Below are positions 5,690 to 13,701 of a stretch of DNA of 13,766 bases, in pieces (within the stretch, counting starts at the first letter, position 1; every line of letters starts with the position of its first letter). The notes beneath the pieces were generated by a model. That model saw nothing but the letters and a program-made list of their open reading frames with translations, was not told the DNA's origin and did not search any database. The position numbers and the translations under genes are program-made. This stretch comes from JAGLSB01 sp023135955 (lineage in GTDB: Bacteria > Bacteroidota > Bacteroidia > Bacteroidales > GCA-2748055). Where the stretch lies: the NCBI GenBank assembly GCA_030673645.1, contig DAOVIO010000109.1, positions 1-13,766 of the forward strand, written 5' to 3'.

Positions 5690-7942
5690 CTAACCCTCAC
5701 CCTTTTCCTTACCAGATCTAGTGGAATCCAAAAGCTTCATGTCTGCCTTTACCAGTTGAACAACATTTAGCAACAAGTTCTTTGTCTCTGAAAGCATCTC
5801 TATGTATGTTACACTTACCTTAACACCTTTCTTGATTTTCTTCAGGATTTTAATCCGGCTGATAAGAATTTCATTAGTCAGGTTAATCATTTCATCGCGT
5901 CGAAGAGTTAAGTCATCTAATTTATTATAATTCCTATTTTTCAATAGCTTAATTACAAAATTGAAAAAATCTTTGATCTGAGCATTGAATTCTTTCAATT
6001 TATCAGTCTGTTCTTTATCAAATGCATGGTTGTTATCCAGGTGGGTAAATGCTGGCTGAACAATGTGACTCAAGGAGTTACACATCTCTTTCATATAGGT
6101 CACGACCTGAACATAATGGTGACCGCTCTCCAAATCTGTTTCCTCAAACTTCTTAAGTGTATTAGGAATATCCTCCTGAATAAGTTTGATGTCTTTAGTC
6201 AGATGTTTAGATTCCTTCCTGAGATTCTTCAGCTCTTTATGTTTTTCCTTAAGAAAGTTGGTATAAGTTTGGTTTATAATCTTGGACACTCTGATAATAG
6301 AACTTTTCACCTCTTCATCACACGATGTAAGTACCTTATATGATGCTGTTATGATCTCACTGTCTGCCCTCTCTTCTTTCTCAGCCTTTTTCTTATGGAA
6401 AGCATGAGTTTTTAATAAAACATAGATGGCGAGTCCCATGAGTATTAAAATGACTGGCAATTTCCCGAAAAAGATGAGTGATGCGAGGAGGAATGATACG
6501 AGGAAGGCACCGAAAGCAGTGAAAAACCAACCACCAATAACTGTTAATACACCTGTAATTCGATATACTGCACTATCTCTTCCCCAGGCACCGTCGGCCA
6601 GGGAAGTACCCATAGCCACCATAAAAGTTACATAAGTTGTAGAAAGAGGAAGTTTTAAGGATGTGCCAATTGAAATCAGAATACTGGCAACAACAAGATT
6701 CACTGATGCGCGAACCAGATCGAAAGCAAGTTTTTCTTGTTCATCTTCACTGGATTGCTCTTCATTAAATCTGGTTCCAACAAATCTGGTTAATGCTGGT
6801 GGCGTGATTTTCGTAACTCCATTGCTAAATTCAACCGACCTTCTTACGATAAACCTTGCCAGAGATGTGGATGCAAAACGTTCGGATCCTTCACCCTGAC
6901 GACTAAGATCTATAGTTGTTGCTAAAACAGATTTAGCTTTTTTTGAAAATCTAAGAGTAAATACCATAATCAGCCCGGCAGCTATTAGAAAATAGATAGG
7001 AGTGTTAACAGGCTCCAGTAGCGCTTCCATCATGAATCCTCCTGCATCAGCACCTCCTGAATCCATAAAAGCTTTGAAGGATTCGAAACCCGCCAGCGGT
7101 ACCCCAATAAAGTTCACAAGATCATTTCCGGCGAAAGCCATCGCAAGTGCAAATGTTCCGACCAAAACTGTAATTTTTAATATGTTAATCCTGGTAAAGA
7201 AAACCAGCATTTGGAAAAGAAGGGTCCAACCCACAAAACTGATTAACAATATTTGAATTGTATTGGCCTTTATGAAACTTAACATTTCGGGAGATACCAA
7301 GGTAGATCCTTTGGCTCCCTTTATTAGAAGGAAAAAAAGTATGGCTGTGATTGCAAACCCACCCCATATTCCTGACCAGTATTTATATGAACCTCTAATA
7401 TTGAAAGAAAACGCCAGCCTCACAAACCATTGTACAATCATTCCCATGGTAAAAGCTATGATAACAGATAGAAATATCCCGACAATGATCAGTACCGAAC
7501 TTTCTATATTGATGAAAGTTCCCACACTATCAGTTAAAGCATCAGCCCTGGTGATTTTAAAAACAGCAACAGCCACTGCAGCCCCGAGAATTCCAAATAC
7601 AATAGAAACCGTTGTGGAAGTTGGTAGTCCAATTGTGTTAAAGAAATCCAGCAGCAGGAGATTTGTCAGCATCACAGCAAGAAAAATAATCATAATCTCA
7701 TTGAAGGCAAATTGTTCCGGATTGAAGATCCCTTTTCTTGCTACTTCCATCATCCCATTTGAAAAAACAGCTCCTACAAGAACACCGACAGCAGCAATGG
7801 CAAGTATCACTTTAAAAGATGCTGCATTTGATCCTATAGCAGAATTAAGGAAATTTACTGCATCATTACTAACACCTACAATAAGGAGGGATATGGCCAA
7901 AAGGAAAAGAAAACCAACGATAAGACTATAATATACTTCCAT
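5690..7942 (-). CDS. pit: PiT-family inorganic phosphate transporter with PhoU-like C-terminal domain
   Basis: This is a cation-coupled phosphate permease of the inner membrane, 750 residues. The membrane part (about 1-515) shows the two inverted PiT repeats: signature GVSNDAVNFLNSAIGS at 23-38 and its partner AFAGNDLVNFIGVP at 269-282, each followed by a conserved loop, GLPTSTT at 105-111 and LKLPLSTT at 429-436. Residues about 530-740 are a soluble, charged, helical region that resembles PhoU (ESGHHYVQVVTYMKEMCNSLSHIV), which would place a regulatory domain on the cytoplasmic side. Classical PiT proteins are about 400-500 residues, so the tail accounts for the extra length. It is transcribed alone, with no pstSCAB or phoU neighbour. 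The stop codon lies 5 bp from a palindromic repeat cluster. The coupling ion, Na+ or H+, cannot be read from the sequence. Confidence 0.9.
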   Translation of the reverse strand: MEVYYSLIVGFLFLLAISLLIVGVSNDAVNFLNSAIGSNAASFKVILAIAAVGVLVGAVFSNGMMEVARKGIFNPEQFAFNEIMIIFLAVMLTNLLLLDFFNTIGLPTSTTVSIVFGILGAAVAVAVFKITRADALTDSVGTFINIESSVLIIVGIFLSVIIAFTMGMIVQWFVRLAFSFNIRGSYKYWSGIWGGFAITAILFFLLIKGAKGSTLVSPEMLSFIKANTIQILLISFVGWTLLFQMLVFFTRINILKITVLVGTFALAMAFAGNDLVNFIGVPLAGFESFKAFMDSGGADAGGFMMEALLEPVNTPIYFLIAAGLIMVFTLRFSKKAKSVLATTIDLSRQGEGSERFASTSLARFIVRRSVEFSNGVTKITPPALTRFVGTRFNEEQSSEDEQEKLAFDLVRASVNLVVASILISIGTSLKLPLSTTYVTFMVAMGTSLADGAWGRDSAVYRITGVLTVIGGWFFTAFGAFLVSFLLASLIFFGKLPVILILMGLAIYVLLKTHAFHKKKAEKEERADSEIITASYKVLTSCDEEVKSSIIRVSKIINQTYTNFLKEKHKELKNLRKESKHLTKDIKLIQEDIPNTLKKFEETDLESGHHYVQVVTYMKEMCNSLSHIVQPAFTHLDNNHAFDKEQTDKLKEFNAQIKDFFNFVIKLLKNRNYNKLDDLTLRRDEMINLTNEILISRIKILKKIKKGVKVSVTYIEMLSETKNLLLNVVQLVKADMKLLDSTRSGKEKGEG

Positions 7943-8381
7943 GAAAAATAATTTTTTTTAACAATCAAAAATAGATTTTAAAAATACAATCCAATATTAA
8001 GTTTTTATTAAGTTAAGTGCAAATTTATCAGATGAGAATTGAATTTTGTAAAATTCACACGTCCGCGGGGGTTTAGTCATAGAGATCTGTTGCTACTATA
8101 TAACATGATACTGTTATTTTCAATTTAAAATTGCGGCTTTTTTGCCCGCACACTGGACTGGTTGCTGGCTCAGTGAAACCCTACTTATGGAAGCTCCAGC
8201 GAACCAGAAGTTGATGGTTGAATTTATGCTGAACTTGTTTCAGTACTAGTCCCGATACTTCGGGGTTGCTGGTTACTTAGAATATTTAATCTTTATCTAA
8301 GATTCTATTTAAAGAAAATCACTTAACTTTAAATTATAATATTTCAAGCTACTGTGCCAATTACAAACTAATCTTCTAAGT
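7943..8381. other. Divergent intergenic region between PiT and beta-helix genes
   Basis: No gene is supported in these 439 bp. They must hold the promoters of both divergent genes. Visible structures are CAATTTAAAATTG (8121-8133), a short inverted repeat CTGAA/TTCAG at 8229-8243 (CTGAACTTGTTTCAG), and CCCGA-TACT-TCGGG at 8251-8264. The word GGTTGCTGG occurs twice (8160-8168 and 8264-8272). The stretch 8060-8280 is more GC-rich than the surroundings and may be decayed repeat material; I cannot identify it. Confidence 0.5.
7966..7973 (-). promoter_or_regulatory. Possible Bacteroidota -7 box for the PiT gene
   Basis: The minus strand reads TATTTTTG, matching the Bacteroidota -7 consensus TAnnTTTG, 23 bases upstream of the start codon. 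The expected upstream TTTG (-33) element is only weakly represented near 7987-7990 (ATTG on the minus strand). AT-rich DNA makes chance matches likely. Confidence 0.3.
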
Positions 8382-10079
8382 ATGAAAACGAACAAGATCT
8401 TATTGAGCATTGCTTTTTTTATTCTGTCATTATCTGTATTCGCACAAGTTAAAAACATCGAAAACCCATATATTATAGCTACATATGAATGTGGAGGTAT
8501 TTATTGGAAGCAAAATGATAACGGGGATTGTAAAATACGCTACAAAGAAGCAACAAATGGAATATGGAAACATGGACTTGATTTGGTATACGATTCTCGC
8601 GATAGGGAATATCGTGGAAGCATCGTAGGATTACTTCCAAATACTGAATATTTGGTTGAATTGTCTACTTCGGATGCAAAAGCTCAATTGAAGTTTAATA
8701 CCAGAAACGACAAGTTTCCAATTGGAAAAACTACTTTTCTACCAATTGGAGAATCGGATAAACCCATTGTGATTACCGAATCAGGAACTCCCGATGCCTA
8801 TCACTTAATAACAGTTCCGGAAAACTCCAGATCAGTTTTAGACCTTAGAAATGTATATGATTATGGAATTAAAATTGATGCAGACTATGTTATAATTAGT
8901 GGTATTGAAATTAGAAACCCTGCAATTCACGGGATATATATAAATCAGGAAAGACATGATATTGTTATTGAACAATGTCATATTACATTTTGGGGAAGGC
9001 TTGGTGGACCACGTACATATGGTAATCATGAGGGAAGCATGGACAGCGGGATTTATGGCGATAAAGCTTGTTATAACATTACTATTCAACGAAACCTGAT
9101 TGAAAATCCACGCGGTGCATCAAATGATTGGGAAACAGGACATCCTTCGGGCCCGCAGGGTATATCGTTTAACCAAAGCAATGGAGGAAACGTGATTAGA
9201 TACAATGATATCTTATCAACTGAGGATCATGGTTTTAATGATGCTATTGGTGGCGGACGTAATTTTTCATGGGAAGGAAACATGAACCGCGATTCGGATA
9301 TTTATGGGAATATTATTCGTAGTGTATGGGACGATGCTATCGAGTGTGAAGGAGCCAACATGAACGTGAGAATTTGGGGTAATTATACACATCGCTATTT
9401 CAATGCTATTGCGATAGCTTGTACCTCAAAAGGTCCTCTATATATTTATAAAAATGTACTTGGCGAAAGCAGAAAGGGCCAAAGTAATAATCAGGGGGGA
9501 TCAATTATTAAAATTGGCGAAAGAAATGAATTTGGTGGCGGAAGAAAATATGTATTTCACAATACTGCATTACAACCTAATGGGGCAGTCAATGCTTTTT
9601 CTTCACATGTTAACCCCAACTGTGTAACCCGAAATAATATTTTTGATGTTTCAGGGAGATTTGCCTCCAATAAAGAAAAAGAACCAATAAGTGATTATGA
9701 CTATGATTATTTTTCAGGAAATTCTTATGGTTTAGAAAAGGAACCAAATGCTATAGAATTTGGCACAACTCCTTCCGGAACCATGCTATACGTTGCCTCA
9801 TACAAGTTGGAGTTCTACCCGCGGCTTTGGATTAATAGCATTATCTGGGGTAAACAACCCATTAATTATGGAGATAAAACCCTTATCATTACTGATCCTG
9901 TAGTACAAATAAAAAATCCCTTAATTGACTCAGGGGTTTTACTGCCCGGATTTAATGATGATTTCGAAGGTCAGGCACCAGATTTAGGAGCTTTTGAAGT
10001 AGGCGCCCTTCCTTTGGAGTTTGGAAGACGAGCTTATCTGAATTTTCATGAAAGCTGGGCTCCATGGGAAAAGTTTTGA
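8382..10079 (+). CDS. Secreted right-handed parallel beta-helix protein, possible polysaccharide lyase
   Basis: The 565-residue protein begins with a Sec signal peptide ending ...LSLSVFA-Q (cleavage after about residue 21). Residues about 25-107 look like a fibronectin-III/purple-acid-phosphatase-type beta sandwich (GSIVGLLPNTEYLVEL). From about 150 to 430 it has repeating short beta strands with Asn and Gly turns (IKIDADYVIISGIEIRNP, NITIQRNLIENP, NVIRYNDILS, DIYGNIIRSVWDDAIECEG, VRIWGNYTHRYFNAIAI), typical of the pectate-lyase-like beta-helix fold. The C-terminus LIDSGVLLPGF...APDLGAFEVG is a common ending of such proteins. There is no type IX secretion domain. A sulfatase follows 114 bp downstream on the same strand, so an enzyme or binding protein for a sulfated polysaccharide is likely. 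I see no known PL6 or other catalytic signature, so the reaction is unassigned. Confidence 0.8.
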   Translation: MKTNKILLSIAFFILSLSVFAQVKNIENPYIIATYECGGIYWKQNDNGDCKIRYKEATNGIWKHGLDLVYDSRDREYRGSIVGLLPNTEYLVELSTSDAKAQLKFNTRNDKFPIGKTTFLPIGESDKPIVITESGTPDAYHLITVPENSRSVLDLRNVYDYGIKIDADYVIISGIEIRNPAIHGIYINQERHDIVIEQCHITFWGRLGGPRTYGNHEGSMDSGIYGDKACYNITIQRNLIENPRGASNDWETGHPSGPQGISFNQSNGGNVIRYNDILSTEDHGFNDAIGGGRNFSWEGNMNRDSDIYGNIIRSVWDDAIECEGANMNVRIWGNYTHRYFNAIAIACTSKGPLYIYKNVLGESRKGQSNNQGGSIIKIGERNEFGGGRKYVFHNTALQPNGAVNAFSSHVNPNCVTRNNIFDVSGRFASNKEKEPISDYDYDYFSGNSYGLEKEPNAIEFGTTPSGTMLYVASYKLEFYPRLWINSIIWGKQPINYGDKTLIITDPVVQIKNPLIDSGVLLPGFNDDFEGQAPDLGAFEVGALPLEFGRRAYLNFHESWAPWEKF

Positions 10080-10193
10080 GAAGACTTAAATTAGGAAAAA
10101 GCAACAGAAGTTCCACAACAATTTTTTAAATAAAATAATCCGGTTAACTTCACATTCTATAATTATTTCAACTTACTTTTTATTCAAAATACA

Positions 10194-12065
10194 ATGAAAA
10201 CTTCAAACTCAAAGCTAATTCTTGCAATATCTACAACAGGATTTCTAATTTCAGGCGCTTCATGCAATCAGGCTGAAAAATCTCAGGAATTACCTAATAT
10301 TCTTTGGATAACCAGTGAGGATAATAGTCCGTTTTTAGCCTGTTATGGCGATAGTTTTGCTGTAACCCCAAACTTAGACAAGTTGGCTTCAGAAGGATAT
10401 TTATATACTCATGCTTACGCAAATGCTCCTGTGAGTGCTCCAGCCAGAAATACAATTATTACTGGTGTTTATGCAAATTCTGGTGGTAATCAACATATGA
10501 GAAGCCAATATCAGCACTCAGAACAAATAACAATGTATCCTGAGTTCCTTAAAGAGATTGGATATTATTGCACAAACAATAGCAAAACTGATTATAATAC
10601 AAATTCCAGTGACACCTTATGGGCCGAATCGAGCAAGAATGCTCATTACAAAAACCGTAGTGAAGGACAGCCATTCTTCGCAATTTTTAATCATACAGTA
10701 AGCCATGAGAGTTCCATTCATAAATATACACCAACAGAAGATCTTATTCATGATCCGGCAAAAGTAAAACTACCGCCTTACCATCCTGACACTCCTGAAA
10801 TGCGACATGATTGGGCTCAATATTACGACAAGATTACAGAATTAGATACTCAGGTTGGTGAATTACTTAAGGAACTCGAAGAAAGCGGTGAAGCAGAAAA
10901 TACAATAATTTTCTATTATGGGGATCATGGTGGTGTGCTTGGAAGAAGCAAAAGATTTGTTTATGAATCGGGTACCCGGGTGCCATTCATTGTAAGTATT
11001 CCAGAAAAATATAAACATCTTAGGCCTGCAAAAAAAGTTGGAACGGAAATAAACAGACTTATTAGTTTCGTTGACCTTGCCCCCACTTTGCTTAGTCTTA
11101 CCGGTATTGAAATTCCCGATTTTATGCAGGGAAATGCATTTATAGGCAATCAAAAAACGGAGGACCCTGAGTATGCTTACATGTTCAGAGGGAGAATGGA
11201 TGAAAGATATGATATGTCGAGAGCAATCAGAGATAGCAAATTCAGATATATCCGTAATTATGTACCATACAGAATTTATGGTCAGCGAATCGAATACCTC
11301 TGGAGGGCTCCAAATGTGGGCTCCTGGGAGAATGCCTATCTGAATGGTGAATGTAATGAAATACAAAGTAGATTCTGGAATACAAAACCTGTAGAAGAGT
11401 TATACGACACAGAAAATGATCCGTGGGAAGTAAATAATCTGGCAACAAATCCTGAATATGGAGAGGTTCTTGAGAGGATGAGAAAAGCTAACAAGGATTG
11501 GATTCTAAGTATTGATGATACAGGCTTCATACCTGAAGCAGAATTGAGCAGATTATCAAAGACTGAAGCTATGTACGACTATATGCGTTCAGGAAAAGTA
11601 AATCTTCCTGAAATTGTTGAAGCAGCTGAAACCTCAACTATGGGAAATGTAGAGAACTTGAGTTCCATACTTGAATATTTAAATAATAAAGAAGCTTCCG
11701 TTCGATTTTGGGGAGTAACTGGATTACTAATACTTGGAGAAGAAGCGAGATCGGCCATTCCTGAATTAAAAAATTTATTAACAGACAATTCCGGCGATGT
11801 TGTCAGTCTGGCTTGCGAAGCTCTTTATTTCCTTGGTGAAAAAGATTTAGCCAAAAAAGGACTTATTACTGTTTTGAAAAGCGACAATGCCTATGCAAGG
11901 AACCGGGCATTGAATACTATTGATTACATTGGTGAAGACTCTGAGGGAATTATTGAAGCGGTTCATGATGTATTAAGAAATAGTGAAAACATCAACAGAA
12001 AGAATTATGATATCCGTATGGTATGGTGGTTACTCGAGAAATGGGGCGTTCAGGTAGAATCCTGA
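10194..12065 (+). CDS. Lipoprotein sulfatase, Ser-type formylglycine, with C-terminal HEAT-like repeats
   Basis: Family S1 sulfatase, 623 residues, removing sulfate from a carbohydrate. The N-terminus ends in a lipobox (ISGASC, lipidated C24), so it should be membrane anchored. The formylglycine motif is S81-A-P-A-R85 followed by NTIITG, the serine form, which needs a radical-SAM anSME maturase located elsewhere. Other active-site elements: D43-N44 in ITSEDNSPF, H171 in FNHTVSHES, D244-H245 in YYGDHGG, and K253 in GRSKRFVYESGTRVPFIV. The order and wording recall the sulfoglucosamine sulfohydrolase-like subfamily, but the substrate cannot be fixed. Residues about 485-600 form HEAT-like helical pairs (SVRFWGVTGLLILGEEARSA, VVSLACEALYFLGE, ARNRALNTIDYIG). 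It lies 114 bp after the beta-helix gene with no terminator between, suggesting co-transcription. Its stop codon lies inside a fragment of a BNR protein. Confidence 0.92.
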   Translation: MKTSNSKLILAISTTGFLISGASCNQAEKSQELPNILWITSEDNSPFLACYGDSFAVTPNLDKLASEGYLYTHAYANAPVSAPARNTIITGVYANSGGNQHMRSQYQHSEQITMYPEFLKEIGYYCTNNSKTDYNTNSSDTLWAESSKNAHYKNRSEGQPFFAIFNHTVSHESSIHKYTPTEDLIHDPAKVKLPPYHPDTPEMRHDWAQYYDKITELDTQVGELLKELEESGEAENTIIFYYGDHGGVLGRSKRFVYESGTRVPFIVSIPEKYKHLRPAKKVGTEINRLISFVDLAPTLLSLTGIEIPDFMQGNAFIGNQKTEDPEYAYMFRGRMDERYDMSRAIRDSKFRYIRNYVPYRIYGQRIEYLWRAPNVGSWENAYLNGECNEIQSRFWNTKPVEELYDTENDPWEVNNLATNPEYGEVLERMRKANKDWILSIDDTGFIPEAELSRLSKTEAMYDYMRSGKVNLPEIVEAAETSTMGNVENLSSILEYLNNKEASVRFWGVTGLLILGEEARSAIPELKNLLTDNSGDVVSLACEALYFLGEKDLAKKGLITVLKSDNAYARNRALNTIDYIGEDSEGIIEAVHDVLRNSENINRKNYDIRMVWWLLEKWGVQVES

Positions 12066-12447
12066 TGTTGGTATATGGATCAGTCATTATAAGGATGGTA
12101 ACTGGTCCATTCCTGTTGAAGTAGCAAACGGTGTGCAGAATGAAGATAAACGATTCCCAACCTGGAATCCGGTTCTTTTTAATACCGGCTCAGAAATAAA
12201 ATTATATTATAAAGTAGGACCTTCGCCACAAACATGGTGGGGGGAAGTTATTTCTTCAATTGATAACGGGAATACATGGTCGTCTCCTCTTAAATTACCG
12301 GAAAACATATTTGGTCCGATAAAAAACAAACCGGTAAAACTTTCAAATGGAGATTTACTCTCCCCTTCCAGCACAGAGGACAATGGATGGCGGGCACACA
12401 TGGAAAGATCTACAAATATTTTAAAGTCAATCTGGCCAACCGATTAA
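12058..12447 (+). pseudogene. BNR/sialidase-like protein, fragment lacking both ends
   Basis: Reading from 12058 gives NPDVGIWISHYKDGNWSIP..., then RFPTWNPVLF, LYYKVGPSPQTWWGEV, an Asp-box-like SIDNGNTWSSP, GPIKNKPVKLSNGDLLSPSS and TEDNGWRAHME. This is the conserved middle of the BNR_2/exo-sialidase-like family, about 130 residues of a protein normally near 350-400. A stop (TAG, 12055-12057) sits directly before it in frame, and the preceding DNA is sulfatase coding sequence in another frame, so the start is gone. It ends in IWPTD and TAA at 12445-12447, soon after the family pattern is lost. The only internal starts (such as GTG at 12133) would cut into the fold. A deletion joining two neighbouring genes is the simplest explanation. 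Confidence 0.8.
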
Positions 12448-12552
12448 AGAATTGTAAGGCTGAAGTTTTCACTTAGTCTGATAAACAACTACTTATCATA
12501 CATAGCGGCATTAATTCAAATTAAATTTAATTATAGATATAGTTCAACTGGT

Positions 12553-12585
12553 ACTTCATGCTTGGCCGTACTGGCCACATGAAGT
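12553..12585. terminator. Hairpin between convergent transcripts
   Basis: ACTTCATG (12553-12560) pairs exactly with CATGAAGT (12578-12585), and inside it TGGCC pairs with GGCCA around the loop GTACT, with a two-base bulge on one side. It lies between the plus-strand sulfatase/BNR fragment and the minus-strand Fic gene, 25 bp from the Fic stop. A bidirectional terminator role is likely, but neither side has a strong T-run. Confidence 0.5.
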
Positions 12586-12609
12586 CCTATTTATTGTACA
12601 AAGTGCCAC

Positions 12610-13395
12610 TTAAAACATCAAATAAAATCCTTTATCCTTTTGCTTAAACTTTCCTATCTCAGCTTTATAAAATTTGATCTGTTGGCTACAAATAAAATCC
12701 CTAAATATTGAGATATCCTCAAACTCTTCAGTTTTATTTAATGCATCAATATATTCAGCTCTATCTTCTGTGAATATTTTAATTAAAGGTTCTTGATGAT
12801 ACATTTGTATGTAATTCATCATTAATCTTGATGTTCGTCCATTTCCGTCCCCAAAAGGATGAATATTAACCAAGTTGTAATGTATATCAGCAGATAGTTT
12901 TAAAATCTCATTATCTGAAACCTCATCAATTCTTTGGTTAACTTTATCAATAAGTTTAATCAACAAATTCTCAATCTTAGAAAAATCTGGAAAATATTTT
13001 CTATCTACATAGACTTGAGCTTTTCGCAAATCGCCAAATGAAGTATCAAATGTTCCTGACATTGTATTTACCAATCCACCTGTGTTTTTCATCACAAATC
13101 CAGCAACTTGTTTTACTAAATCAATACTTATCTTTTGTTTCTGCTTCGAAATCTCTTTAAGAAACATAAATGCTGAATAATGGTCTTTAACCATCATGTG
13201 GTCAGTCAAAGCTTTTCCTTTTGCTGTAATATCATTCTCCAACAATAATTTAGTATCATTCTCAGTTAAAGAACATCCCTCAATCTTGGTGGAATTATAC
13301 ACTATTGAAATCATTGAAAACTTTTCATAATCAATGGCTTCTGATAATCCCATTTCAAGATATTCCTTTTTTAATATTTCTAATTCTTTCCACAT
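12610..13395 (-). CDS. Fic-domain protein, class II (N-terminal self-inhibitory helix)
   Basis: The 261-residue protein carries the complete Fic motif H179-PFGDGNGRTSR190, so it should transfer AMP (or another nucleotide moiety) from a nucleotide triphosphate to a hydroxyl on a target protein. The N-terminal part contains S35-TKI-E39-G40 in VYNSTKIEGCSLT, matching the [S/T]xxxE[G/N] inhibitory helix; with the inhibitor in the same chain before the Fic fold, this is a class II enzyme whose E39 should block the ATP gamma-phosphate site. The flap region is near KAQVYV (125-130). The C-terminal 60 residues carry no recognisable winged helix. No separate antitoxin gene is adjacent, as expected for a self-inhibited form. 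The target is unknown. The gene sits alone, between a decayed polysaccharide cluster and a group II intron. Confidence 0.92.
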   Translation of the reverse strand: MWKELEILKKEYLEMGLSEAIDYEKFSMISIVYNSTKIEGCSLTENDTKLLLENDITAKGKALTDHMMVKDHYSAFMFLKEISKQKQKISIDLVKQVAGFVMKNTGGLVNTMSGTFDTSFGDLRKAQVYVDRKYFPDFSKIENLLIKLIDKVNQRIDEVSDNEILKLSADIHYNLVNIHPFGDGNGRTSRLMMNYIQMYHQEPLIKIFTEDRAEYIDALNKTEEFEDISIFRDFICSQQIKFYKAEIGKFKQKDKGFYLMF

Positions 13396-13403
13396 AATGT
13401 TTA

Positions 13404-13411
13404 CAAAGATA
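13404..13411 (-). promoter_or_regulatory. Possible -7 box of the Fic gene, close to its start codon
   Basis: The minus strand reads TATCTTTG, matching TAnnTTTG, only 8 bases upstream of the ATG. If real, transcription would begin within a few bases of the start codon, giving a nearly leaderless mRNA. The -33 element is weak (TTTC at about 13428-13431), so this may be a chance match. Confidence 0.3.
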
Positions 13412-13508
13412 ATTCATTTTTTTCATGGAAAGTTATCTAACACATCTTCCCCGCATTTTGCATAACGGTAGTTTGTCTAAAAACCTCAGTTTCTGGTTTT
13501 TTTATCTT

Positions 13509-13554
13509 AAAATTAGCTGATTTCGTGGCATTTCAAAAATAATCAGCTAATTTT
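13509..13554. repeat. 14-bp perfect inverted repeat with 18-base loop
   Basis: AAAATTAGCTGATT (13509-13522) is the exact reverse complement of AATCAGCTAATTTT (13541-13554). It lies in the gap between the Fic gene and the intron end, which otherwise (13396-13627) shows no gene. A run of T residues precedes the left arm on the plus strand; there is no T-run in the correct position for a terminator on either strand. It could be an operator, an RNA hairpin or the end of a lost element. Confidence 0.6.
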
Positions 13555-13627
13555 CAATTCAGAATATGAATATCCTAAATTCAATCTATACGTTAATATT
13601 TGCCTGAAAATCCGGTTATTAATAAAA

Positions 13628-13667
13628 GTCGAGTCAACTCAGGGAACTTCCCCCTGAGTTGCTCACA
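13628..13667 (-). ncRNA. Group II intron domain VI with bulged branch-point A
   Basis: On the minus strand, CAACTCAGGG (13661-13652) pairs with CCCTGAGTTG (13644-13635), and GAG (13664-13662) pairs with CTC (13633-13631). This leaves A13634 unpaired on the 3' strand, in the position of the lariat branch point. The intron terminates GAC at 13630-13628. Confidence 0.8.
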
Positions 13668-13701
13668 GCACCGGACGTGAACCTCTCAGCTCATCCGGCT
13701 C
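13668..13701 (-). ncRNA. Group II intron domain V (catalytic hairpin)
   Basis: A 34-base hairpin on the minus strand starts GAGCCGGA directly after the reverse transcriptase stop codon. The distal helix TGAGCT/GGTTCA is capped by a GAGA (GNRA) tetraloop, with the usual two-base CG bulge before TCCGG. The catalytic AGC triad is present. The 3' strand ends TCCGGTGC where the consensus is CCGGTTC, so the A of the triad faces G (position 13669) instead of U. Confidence 0.85.

Noticed and set aside
5385..5700. Minus-strand frames encoding repeated YVKP/SLRKTA peptides
   Set aside because: They arise solely from translating the 18-bp repeats in different frames and overlap the transposase gene 3' end; low-complexity artefacts.
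7263..7931. 222-codon plus-strand frame opposite the PiT gene
   Set aside because: It is the antisense shadow of a strongly conserved membrane protein; its composition mirrors the complementary codons and no family pattern is present.
8229..8264. Short hairpins CTGAA/TTCAG and CCCGA/TCGGG considered as a terminator
   Set aside because: Stems are only 5 bp with no T-run, and they lie upstream of divergent genes where no transcript should end.
10863..11366. 167-codon minus-strand frame inside the sulfatase
   Set aside because: Antisense to conserved sulfatase active-site sequence, with no recognisable product.
13445..13485. GCATAACGGTAGTTTGTCTAA considered as an integron attC-like or attachment site
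   Set aside because: No paired core sites or integrase are visible, and the similarity is only a short AT-rich word.
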